This document shows, one piece after another, positions 1-8,024 of a DNA stretch of 58,961 bases. The notes beneath the pieces were generated by a model. The model saw only the letters and a program-made list of their open reading frames with translations, was not told the DNA's origin and did not search any database. This stretch comes from Dolosicoccus paucivorans (GTDB lineage Bacteria > Bacillota > Bacilli > Lactobacillales > Aerococcaceae), in the NCBI RefSeq assembly GCF_900100125.1, contig NZ_FNEL01000004.1, forward strand, positions 1-58,961, read 5' to 3'. Numbering within the stretch: the stretch's first letter is position 1; each line of letters starts with the position of its first letter. A program made the translations under genes and the position numbers.

Positions 1-173
1 TTAATGAAGTAGATGAAGACTTTCTTAAGGAAGTAACCTTCAAGCGAAATATCATTCCACGTAAATCTCTTAACTACTACACTCCCCTGGAGGTTTTCTT
101 GGCCCATCTTTTGGATCAAACACCTGGATATTATGCCAACCACTTAAGAAATATGGTTTCATCAAGCACCTGA
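1..173 (+). CDS. IS30-type transposase, C-terminal fragment (cut by window edge)
   Basis: An open frame enters from the left edge and ends at TGA 171-173. Its last 56 residues include KRNIIPRKSLNYYTPLEVF, which resembles the conserved end of the catalytic domain of IS30-family transposases (a Pro-Arg-Lys/Leu-Asn-Tyr/Thr-Pro pattern). The catalytic D and E residues and the start lie outside the window, so it cannot be said whether the element is intact. The right terminal repeat could not be assigned without the left end. A short-patch homology to another DDE family is possible. Moderate confidence. Confidence 0.6.
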   Translation, partial: NEVDEDFLKEVTFKRNIIPRKSLNYYTPLEVFLAHLLDQTPGYYANHLRNMVSSST

Positions 174-224
174 CTCCTCAAGAGTCGCTAGCGCTTTTCC
201 TCTTGACCAGCCAGGAGCTTGATG
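160..224. terminator. Long imperfect hairpin at the transposase 3' end
   Basis: The arms 160-184 and 200-224 are inverted copies that match at 21 of 25 positions, with a 15-nt loop. The left arm overlaps the transposase stop codon. There is no strong T-run after it. It may protect or terminate the transposase message, or block read-through into the element. Confidence 0.45.
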
Positions 225-344
225 AAGGGAGTTGTTTAAGGTGGTTAGCACAAGTATGTCACCAAGTTCAATCACTCATAATATAGTGTAGAAATTTCTA
301 ACTTAAATTGACAATCGAGATAATAAAACAAATAAGCGACCCGG

Positions 345-373
345 TGGCAATCCTAGATAGGTTTCGTTATAAT
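345..373 (+). promoter_or_regulatory. Candidate promoter for the cysteine desulfurase operon
   Basis: A perfect -10 TATAAT lies at 368-373 and a weak -35 TGGCAA at 345-350, 17 bp apart. It is about 50 bp upstream of the first gene of the operon. A TTGACA at 308-313 has no correctly spaced -10. Confidence 0.5.
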
Positions 374-422
374 AGTAAGGAATGAATACTTCTAAATTTA
401 GTATAAAGAAAGGATTAAAGGG

Positions 423-1556
423 ATGATTTATTTAGACTATGCCGCCACAACGCCAATGAATAAAAATGTCATTCATGCAATGATTCAAGCGATGGAAACA
501 TATTACGGAAATCCTTCAAGTGTCCACCAAGAAGGTAAAGTAGCCCGTCATGAACTATTAAAAGCCCGGCAAGCCATTGCGGCAGCTCTAAAGATCTCTC
601 GTGACCATTTATACTTTACAAGTGGCGCAACAGAAGCGAATAATTGGGCATTGGTTTCTCAAGCTCACCAAGCTCGCTCCTTAAATAAAGGGAATCATAT
701 TATTTCTTCTAGTATCGAACATCCGTCGGTTATTGAAACGTTAGAAGCGCTAAAAGAAGAAGGATTTGAAATAACTTATATTGATCCTGATCCAAAGACA
801 TTACAAATTAACGTCGAAGATTATTTGAATAATACAATGGATCGAACCATTGGGTGGGTGGCGATGGCTGTTAATAGTGAAGTGGGAGCTATCTTACCCG
901 TTCAAGAACTCGGTCAAAAAGCTCGCGAATTAAACCTTTGGTTTCATGTCGATTTTGTTCAAGCTTTAGGCAAAACCGCATTAACTGTAGATGAGATTGC
1001 TTGTACCTCTTTATCTTTATCAGCTCATAAAATCTTCGGACCAAAAGGCATGGGATTATTATATTATCATCCTTTTGATGAAAGAATGATTTTACAACCT
1101 TTCATTCATGGCGGAGGACAAGAGCGAGGCATGCGATCAGGAACAGAAAACACATCAGGCATCATTGGGTTTGCTAAAGCGATTGAAGAAGTAACCAATC
1201 ACCCAATCGCACCAGCCTTAGAAAAAATTCATAATTATTTATTGGACCACTTAAAGCAAGCAAATCTTCGTTACGAAATGAATGGGCCAAGCACACCTAA
1301 AGCACCTCATATTGTCAGTATTTGGCTAAAGGGTATTAGTGCTGAGCGAGCACTCATTCAGTTAGATTTAAAAGGATTAGCGGTCTCTGCTGGGAGCGCT
1401 TGTTCAGCAGGAACAGTACAAGACTCTCCCATTTTAAAAGCTTATTACCCTAAAGAATCTGAGCGTTGGCATGAAAGTTTACGCTTATCTTTTGGTCCAC
1501 AAACAACCACTCAAGAGATTGATGCTTTAATTGAAGCATTGGAACAATTAAAATAA
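423..1556 (+). CDS. Cysteine desulfurase (IscS/NifS class)
   Basis: PLP enzyme that removes sulfur from cysteine to form a protein persulfide for thio-modification or Fe-S assembly. The 377-residue protein shows the full family pattern: H100 that stacks on the cofactor, D177 and Q180 in the HVDFVQ segment, the Schiff-base lysine K203 in SAHKIFGPKG, and the catalytic cysteine C327 in GSACSAG. The ATG at 423 follows an AAGGATT-type ribosome site. It is 14 bp upstream of a DUF1831 gene and the same cluster holds mnmA. By analogy with E. coli, where IscS passes sulfur to MnmA through Tus proteins, it probably supplies sulfur for tRNA 2-thiouridine. Whether it also serves Fe-S assembly cannot be decided here. 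Confidence 0.93.
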   Translation: MIYLDYAATTPMNKNVIHAMIQAMETYYGNPSSVHQEGKVARHELLKARQAIAAALKISRDHLYFTSGATEANNWALVSQAHQARSLNKGNHIISSSIEHPSVIETLEALKEEGFEITYIDPDPKTLQINVEDYLNNTMDRTIGWVAMAVNSEVGAILPVQELGQKARELNLWFHVDFVQALGKTALTVDEIACTSLSLSAHKIFGPKGMGLLYYHPFDERMILQPFIHGGGQERGMRSGTENTSGIIGFAKAIEEVTNHPIAPALEKIHNYLLDHLKQANLRYEMNGPSTPKAPHIVSIWLKGISAERALIQLDLKGLAVSAGSACSAGTVQDSPILKAYYPKESERWHESLRLSFGPQTTTQEIDALIEALEQLK

Positions 1557-1570
1557 AAGGAGATCATCAC

Positions 1571-1912
1571 ATGGCACGTAAAAAACAAGCAACTTTATTA
1601 GGATTTAACCGCACATTTGAAGTCAGTCCCGAATGTCGTCCGTATACTTTAAGAGATAACGGTTTTCAACCAACTCGTAACGGCAACTTTGCTTTTGAGC
1701 GCAAGCTTGATTCAACGAATAAAGCGGGACTTGTTTTAAAAGTAATGGTTTCAAAAGATTTAGAAAATTTAAGAATTTCAACAGTCAACAATAAAGGTTT
1801 CAATTCAGTGAATATTATGAATTTAGCTGATAATGATATGGTTGTTGAGAAAGTGAATTTCATCTTCGACGGTTTTGTCGAACGCAACGTACTTGTTGAA
1901 GTAGATAAATAA
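1571..1912 (+). CDS. DUF1831 family protein
   Basis: A 113-residue soluble protein (MARKKQATLLGFNRTFEVSP at the start) recognised as the DUF1831 family, found mainly in lactic acid bacteria next to a cysteine desulfurase and mnmA. It has one cysteine (in SPECRPY near the N-terminus) and no membrane segment. The AAGGAG site ends 6-7 bp before ATG. The function is not established. The fixed position between the sulfur donor and the tRNA thiolase suggests an accessory role in sulfur transfer or tRNA modification. That is inference from neighbourhood only. Confidence 0.8.
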   Translation: MARKKQATLLGFNRTFEVSPECRPYTLRDNGFQPTRNGNFAFERKLDSTNKAGLVLKVMVSKDLENLRISTVNNKGFNSVNIMNLADNDMVVEKVNFIFDGFVERNVLVEVDK

Positions 1913-1923
1913 GTAAGATTTTT

Positions 1924-1959
1924 AAACGAACTCTGCACGATTAGAATAGAGTTCGTTTT
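1924..1959 (+). terminator. Hairpin between DUF1831 and mnmA
   Basis: The arms AAACGAACTCT (1924-1934) and AGAGTTCGTTT (1948-1958) pair perfectly over 11 bp and are followed by a short T-rich stretch. No clear promoter fits in the 24 bp before mnmA, so it may only partly terminate and set the ratio of upstream to downstream message. Confidence 0.65.
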
Positions 1960-1967
1960 GTCGTTAA

Positions 1968-3104
<1,137 letters not shown>

Positions 3105-3120
3105 TGGGGAGGAGTAGAAG

Positions 3121-5487
3121 ATGCCACAAGAAGAATATATTGTTGGACAAGTCGAAGCGATTTATTTCGAAAATCCATCCAATCTTTATAAAGTCTTTCG
3201 TATTCAAGTGGATGCTTCTGAATCTTCCATTATTGTAGATGATACGATTGTTTGTACGGGATATTTTGCTGAATTGGATTACGACTTGCCTTACCAATTT
3301 TTTGGCTCTATTGTTAACCATCCTAAATTTGGTGAACAATTTAAAGTCGAACGTTATCAGCAAATGGAACCTACGTCTAAACAAGGGCTTATTGACTATT
3401 TATCCGGTCATAAATTTAAAGGAATTGGTCCTGTATTGGCGACACGTATTGTTGATGAATTAGGTCAAGATGCGATTAATAAAATTATTGAAGATAGTAA
3501 TGCGTTAATCAACGTCCAAGGCTTATCGAAAACAAAACAAGAAGAGTTAAGAAATACCTTACTGCAAACTCAAGGAACGGAACGTATTTTCATTACGTTA
3601 GGTCAGTGGGGCTTTACCGCTAAAATGGCTGATAAAATTTATAAAGCCTTTCAAAGTAAGACGATTGATTTATTACAAGAAAATCCTTATCTATTAGTCG
3701 AAAAGGTTGAAGGAATTGGCTTTCAAAAAGCTGACCAATTAGCCCAAACCTTAGACATAAAAGCTGATAGTCCGGACCGCCTTAAAGCGGCATTACTTGT
3801 TGTCGTCCAACAATATTCATTAGCTGAAGGAGACACTTACGTCGAAAAAGAGACCCTTCTACAAGAAACGCAAAAGTTACTCGAAAAAAGTCGCCCTTTT
3901 ATGGTGGAAGAATTTTTGATTGAAGAAAGTTTAGAAACGGCCATTGAAGAAGAGCTACTGATGACGTTAGATAACGGCGTGATGTTGCCTAGTTTATATT
4001 ACGCTGAATTAGGCTGTGTACAACTATTAAGCGATTTAATGGAACATACGACCTTTACCCCTCCTTCAAAGAAAAAAATAGACGAAGGGATTAAAGCGGT
4101 CATCAATCAAGTAGGAATTCCTTACGACAAACAACAACAAGCAGCGATCAAAACGGCGATGCAGTCGCCGGTATCAATTATTACCGGAGGACCTGGTACA
4201 GGTAAGACAACCTTAGTCAATGGGATGATTCATTTACATGAATGGTTAAACCCTTCAAAAGGCGATGAACAAACCACTGTTTTACTGGCAGCTCCTACAG
4301 GACGAGCGGCTAAGCGTTTAAGCGAAATGACGGACCGACCGGCGACAACGATTCACCGCTTAGTCGGTTATACAAGAGAAAGTCGTCGCGATGAGTTTGT
4401 TCCTTTAGAACTTGAAGGGACTTTGTTAGTAGTGGATGAGATGTCGATGGTTGATACGTGGCTACTGTATTGGCTACTACAATCGATTCCTTTTGGATTA
4501 CAAGTGATTTTTGTAGGGGATCGCCATCAATTACCATCCGTTGGTCCGGGGCAAGTATTTACCGATTTAATTTTATCTAAAACTTTACCAACCATTGAAT
4601 TGACCCATATCTATCGACAAGAAGAAGGTAGTAGTATTGTAGAACTCGCCCACTCGATTCAAAAGGGCGAATTACCTAGCGACTTTTTAGATAAAAGAGA
4701 CGATCGGTCGTTTATTCCATGTACAGCGGACCAAGTGCCTCAAGTAGTAGAACGAGTCGTCCAATTCGCTTTACAAAAAGGTTACGATGCTCAAACAATG
4801 CAAGTACTTGCTCCTATGTATAAAGGACCAGCAGGGATTAACCGCCTTAACGAGTTACTACAAGAAGAGATGAACCCATTAAAAGGACAAATGCGCGAAA
4901 TCAAATCCTTTAACCACTCGTTTAGACATGCTGATAAAGTACTTCAATTGGAAAATGACGCTGAACTAGGCATTTACAACGGAGATATTGGGGTGATTGA
5001 AGGAGTGTATCGCGGAGAAGAAACAGAATCAAAAAGTGATGAGTTAGTGGTTGATTTTGATGGGCTAGAAATCACTTATACACGAAGTAACTTTGATCAA
5101 CTCACTTTAGCTTATTGTACATCGATTCATAAATCCCAAGGAAGCGAATATCCTCTCGTTATTTTAGCTCTTGTTAACACGTATTCCAAAATGTTGCGCC
5201 GAGATTTGCTTTACACCGCGATTACACGCGCAAAAGGTAGTCTCGTTCTTCTAGGTAACCCACAAGATTTTGTTACAGCAGTAAATAATGGAGGTCAAGA
5301 ACGCCGTACTTTATTAAAAGAGTTACTACAAGTTAAATTTGAAACGCAAGAAGAAGTATTCGAAGAAGAAGAAGAACAAGCAATCATTCAACAACAATTA
5401 GAAGAGCCGATCCGTTTGACAGAAGAAACTTGGGATCAAATCGATCCGATGATCGGGATGAATAACGTAACACCTTATACAATATAA
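3121..5487 (+). CDS. recD2: RecD2-type SF1 ATP-dependent DNA helicase
   Basis: A 788-residue helicase of the RecD/TraA class that acts without RecBC. The N-terminal part carries helix-hairpin-helix DNA-binding segments (GIGPVLATRIVDELG near 101-115 and VEGIGFQKADQLA near 196-208). The motor part has Walker A GGPGTGKTT at 356-364, a DEMSMVD Walker B, and the late motif AYCTSIHKSQGSEYP typical of RecD2. In B. subtilis and Deinococcus such enzymes unwind 5'-3' and take part in repair and replication-fork control. GGGGAGGAG precedes the ATG. The C-terminal tail (about 60 residues) is acidic and Glu-rich. Confidence 0.93.
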   Translation: MPQEEYIVGQVEAIYFENPSNLYKVFRIQVDASESSIIVDDTIVCTGYFAELDYDLPYQFFGSIVNHPKFGEQFKVERYQQMEPTSKQGLIDYLSGHKFKGIGPVLATRIVDELGQDAINKIIEDSNALINVQGLSKTKQEELRNTLLQTQGTERIFITLGQWGFTAKMADKIYKAFQSKTIDLLQENPYLLVEKVEGIGFQKADQLAQTLDIKADSPDRLKAALLVVVQQYSLAEGDTYVEKETLLQETQKLLEKSRPFMVEEFLIEESLETAIEEELLMTLDNGVMLPSLYYAELGCVQLLSDLMEHTTFTPPSKKKIDEGIKAVINQVGIPYDKQQQAAIKTAMQSPVSIITGGPGTGKTTLVNGMIHLHEWLNPSKGDEQTTVLLAAPTGRAAKRLSEMTDRPATTIHRLVGYTRESRRDEFVPLELEGTLLVVDEMSMVDTWLLYWLLQSIPFGLQVIFVGDRHQLPSVGPGQVFTDLILSKTLPTIELTHIYRQEEGSSIVELAHSIQKGELPSDFLDKRDDRSFIPCTADQVPQVVERVVQFALQKGYDAQTMQVLAPMYKGPAGINRLNELLQEEMNPLKGQMREIKSFNHSFRHADKVLQLENDAELGIYNGDIGVIEGVYRGEETESKSDELVVDFDGLEITYTRSNFDQLTLAYCTSIHKSQGSEYPLVILALVNTYSKMLRRDLLYTAITRAKGSLVLLGNPQDFVTAVNNGGQERRTLLKELLQVKFETQEEVFEEEEEQAIIQQQLEEPIRLTEETWDQIDPMIGMNNVTPYTI

Positions 5488-5520
5488 AAAGAGAACGCCA
5501 CCGAAAGAGCGTTCTCTTTT
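5487..5520. terminator. Bidirectional terminator between recD2 and the lipid kinase
   Basis: AAAAGAGAACGC (5487-5498) pairs with GCGTTCTCTTTT (5509-5520), a 12-bp stem with A and T runs on both sides, so it can serve both convergent genes. Confidence 0.9.
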
Positions 5521-5525
5521 ATTAT

Positions 5526-6452
5526 TTATATATAAAATGGATATTGAGTGATGCGAATATGGAAAGTTGTTGGGGTAACAAAAAGATTCTCCCCATCCAT
5601 TTCACATAACACATCTTGAGATATATTCACTTCTAAGTAAGGATCTTGAAGTTTCAATAAACTATCCCTATCAACGGCTTGTTTTTTACTAAATAATTTT
5701 TTCGTAAATCCAATTAATTGCAGCGGGCTTAGTTTCCTAACAAGGAGTAAAGAAAGTTGACGTTCATTAGATTGTAAATCAATATTTAAAGGAACGCCTC
5801 CGCCAAAGTAGGGAGTATTCATAATACTTGTCATTAACATATCGTTATAATATTTTTTTTGACCATCATAAACAAACTCTACTTCCATCGTTTCTAATTT
5901 AGATAAGGATAGACCTAAAGCGACTAAATAGCGCAAACGATTCATAACGGGGTAGTTCCAAATGGCGGACTTTTTAAGTTCATAGGCTTTAGCATTGACT
6001 TGAGCATTAAAACCAAAACCGATATTATTCATGGCCACATATAAATTACCTGTTTCTTGGTTATAACAGCGCATAACAGGTAATTGAGTAGGCTGATGAG
6101 TAAAAAGAAGGGTTTCAATAATTTCACGTGAAGTTTTATCTGGTTGAAAAGCTTCATGGAAATCATTGCCGTTTCCAGCTGGAAGTAAAGCCACAGGAAT
6201 CAGCGCTTTTTCTTTATAAAAGGTCGTTACAATTTGATGTAACGTTCCATCACCACCGACAACTAAGACACGATCTTCTGGATGGAGGCGAGAAATTAGT
6301 TGTCGTGCAATGACGCCTGCATGATCAGGATATTCTGTGGAATAAGTAATAAAGCCGATTTGAAAACTTGTTAAAATTTGATGCGCTTCGCGCAGTACTT
6401 TTCTGCCTCGGCCACCTCCTGCGCGTTCATTGACAATAATATGTACTTTCAT
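5526..6452 (-). CDS. Diacylglycerol/lipid kinase family protein (DagK/YegS type)
   Basis: A cytoplasmic lipid kinase of the DAGK catalytic family that phosphorylates diacylglycerol or a related lipid. The glycine-rich VNERAGGGRG segment lies at the N-terminus and the nucleotide loop VVGGDGTLHQIV around residue 65. The NDFHE and AMNNIGFGFN segments follow. Two starts are possible: GTG at 6455 and ATG at 6452. GGAGG lies 7 bp before the ATG but only 4 bp before the GTG, so ATG is chosen (308 residues). The exact lipid substrate is not visible. It has its own promoter and is transcribed alone. Confidence 0.88.
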   Translation of the reverse strand: MKVHIIVNERAGGGRGRKVLREAHQILTSFQIGFITYSTEYPDHAGVIARQLISRLHPEDRVLVVGGDGTLHQIVTTFYKEKALIPVALLPAGNGNDFHEAFQPDKTSREIIETLLFTHQPTQLPVMRCYNQETGNLYVAMNNIGFGFNAQVNAKAYELKKSAIWNYPVMNRLRYLVALGLSLSKLETMEVEFVYDGQKKYYNDMLMTSIMNTPYFGGGVPLNIDLQSNERQLSLLLVRKLSPLQLIGFTKKLFSKKQAVDRDSLLKLQDPYLEVNISQDVLCEMDGENLFVTPTTFHIRITQYPFYI

Positions 6453-6488
6453 CACTCAACCTCCTAAAAAATCTTATAAAGCATCTTC

Positions 6489-6517
6489 ATTATAAGGGAT
6501 TTTAAGCGATGACTCAA
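6489..6517 (-). promoter_or_regulatory. Promoter of the lipid kinase gene
   Basis: On the minus strand, -35 TTGAGT (6512-6517) and -10 TATAAT (6489-6494) are separated by exactly 17 bp, and lie about 37 bp upstream of the start codon. Confidence 0.75.
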
Positions 6518-6545
6518 CTTCAAGGATATTTCAAGACATAAAAAG

Positions 6546-6610
6546 AGATAACCCCCTGATTAAGCTAGAAATTAAGAAAGAAAAAGAAAAAGAAAGGAAA
6601 GGGGTTATCT
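6546..6610. repeat. Perfect 10-bp inverted repeat enclosing a purine tract
   Basis: AGATAACCCC (6546-6555) and GGGGTTATCT (6601-6610) are perfect inverted copies. The 45-nt loop is nearly pure A/G from 6568 on. It sits in the 309-bp gap between the lipid kinase and the hydrolase. No ORF covers it and there is no T-run on the plus strand. The rest of the gap is A/T-rich and shows only the lipid kinase promoter. Confidence 0.6.
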
Positions 6611-6761
6611 GAAAATATTATAACACAAATCTAATAAAATAATCAAAAATTAATAGTTAATTAATTCACATTAACAATTTTTGTTGATTTTGCCTCCCTA
6701 GCATCTGGAAATTAGGTCTGATAAAATAAAAAGATGAATGCCTAATTGAAAGGATTGAACA

Positions 6762-7766
6762 ATGAAAGAGAATAAATCACAACTCACATTTAAGAAAAAA
6801 GCGTTAATTACGCTCACAATTTTAATTTTAACAACAGTTGGATTGACGATTGGTATTGGCAATTATTTTGTTAACTACGCTTTAGTGCCTCAATCAGGAG
6901 GGGATGACCGCCAAGTTGACCTTAGTTTACAAACAGGTGATGAATTAGAGACCATCCATGCCGCAAGACAAAAACACGTTATTAAACGCGATGAGTGGTT
7001 AGAATCCGTTAAAGCAGACCAAGAAGAAATCCAAATTGAATCTAACGACGGACTGACGTTAACAGGACATATTTTTACGCAACCTAAACCGACGAACGAT
7101 TGGGTGATTATCGTCCATGGTTACCAATCGACAGAAGAAGAAGCATTACTTGTTGCACCTCATTTTTATAGTAAAGAATATAATATTTTAAGTATTCAAC
7201 AACGAGCTCACGGAAAGAGTGAAGGAGAATACATTACCATGGGGGCTAAAGAAAGTGAAGATTTATTAAACTGGACTCAATGGCTCATTGAAAAGGAGCC
7301 AGAAAGCGATATTGTTTGGCATGGGACATCCATGGGAGCTGCTACGGTAATGATGGCCGCACCTCAAGCACCAGAACAAGTCTACGCGATTATTGAAGAT
7401 TGTGGCTATACAACTGCTTGGGATATCTTTTCTTCTGAATTGAAGTTAAGATTTAATTTACCTTCTTTTCCAGTTTTAAATATGGCAAACATTGTTGCTA
7501 AAGCAAGGGCTGACGTAAACTTTAGACAAGCTAGTTCTATCGAAGCGGTAAGACAGAGCTCAGTGCCTATGTTATTCATTCATGGAACAGCCGATGACTT
7601 CGTGCCAGAGTGGATGGTTTATGACCTATATGACGCAAAAGAGGTCGGTCTAAAAGAACTTTATACTGTTCCTCAAGCGGGACATACAGAAGCAAAGTTT
7701 AAAGACGGTTCTAACTATTACGAAAAGATCGACCAATTCATCGAACAAGCCCGTCAAGAACGTTGA
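6762..7766 (+). CDS. Membrane-anchored alpha/beta hydrolase
   Basis: A 334-residue serine hydrolase with one N-terminal membrane segment (about residues 14-36) that probably places the catalytic domain outside the cell. The oxyanion motif VHGYQS is near 118-123, the nucleophile elbow is HGTSMGAATVM with S190, the acid is in HGTADDFVP (D278), and the histidine is H308 in AGHTEA. It resembles the YqkD group of Firmicutes hydrolases. The substrate is unknown; esterase or acyl-transferring activity is possible. Start chosen after GAAAGGATTG. The last two codons overlap the -35 box of the alaS promoter. Confidence 0.87.
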   Translation: MKENKSQLTFKKKALITLTILILTTVGLTIGIGNYFVNYALVPQSGGDDRQVDLSLQTGDELETIHAARQKHVIKRDEWLESVKADQEEIQIESNDGLTLTGHIFTQPKPTNDWVIIVHGYQSTEEEALLVAPHFYSKEYNILSIQQRAHGKSEGEYITMGAKESEDLLNWTQWLIEKEPESDIVWHGTSMGAATVMMAAPQAPEQVYAIIEDCGYTTAWDIFSSELKLRFNLPSFPVLNMANIVAKARADVNFRQASSIEAVRQSSVPMLFIHGTADDFVPEWMVYDLYDAKEVGLKELYTVPQAGHTEAKFKDGSNYYEKIDQFIEQARQER

Positions 7767-7791
7767 CATATCAGGAGAAATACTGTAAAGT
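7763..7791 (+). promoter_or_regulatory. Promoter of the alaS transcript
   Basis: A perfect -35 TTGACA (7763-7768) overlaps the stop codon of the hydrolase gene. The -10 TAAAGT (7786-7791) is 17 bp downstream. Transcription would begin just before the T-box leader. Confidence 0.75.
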
Positions 7792-7794
7792 ATG

Positions 7795-7998
7795 GGACTA
7801 GGAGGACATGTCTTTTATACTGTTAGAGACGCTTTCATCGGTGAAAGAAGCGACCATAAAAGATGCTCCCTCATGAATTCCTATTTGAAAAAATAGCGTA
7901 CTTCGGCGTTAACGATGCATAAAGATATAATGATCAGTCGTTATAATCAAGGTGGTACCGCGTTAAAACGCCCTTGGCTATAACGGCTTTTTTTATTT
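7795..7998 (+). promoter_or_regulatory. T-box riboswitch (alanine) upstream of alaS
   Basis: The conserved T-box AAGGTGGTACCGCG is at 7949-7962 and pairs into an antiterminator. The competing terminator stem runs from about 7937 (CGTTATAATCAAGG) to CCTTGGCTATAACGGC followed by seven T (to about 7994). Stem I contains the AGAGA element (7824-7829) and the paired CTTTTAT/ATAAAAG segments, after which GCT at 7865-7867 is the likely specifier codon for alanine. Uncharged tRNA-Ala should bind and allow read-through into alaS. The specifier assignment is inferred from position and the downstream gene. Confidence 0.92.
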
Positions 7999-8024
7999 AA
8001 ATAATATAATGGAGGTTTAAATCA

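Noticed and set aside
308-336. TTGACA at 308 as part of a promoter
   Set aside because: At 17 bp downstream there is only AATAAG; the TATAAT at 368 is 54 bp away.
1924-1958. LexA-like box CGAAC near 1927
   Set aside because: The CGAAC and GTTCG parts are about 20 bp apart, not 4, and belong to the hairpin arms.
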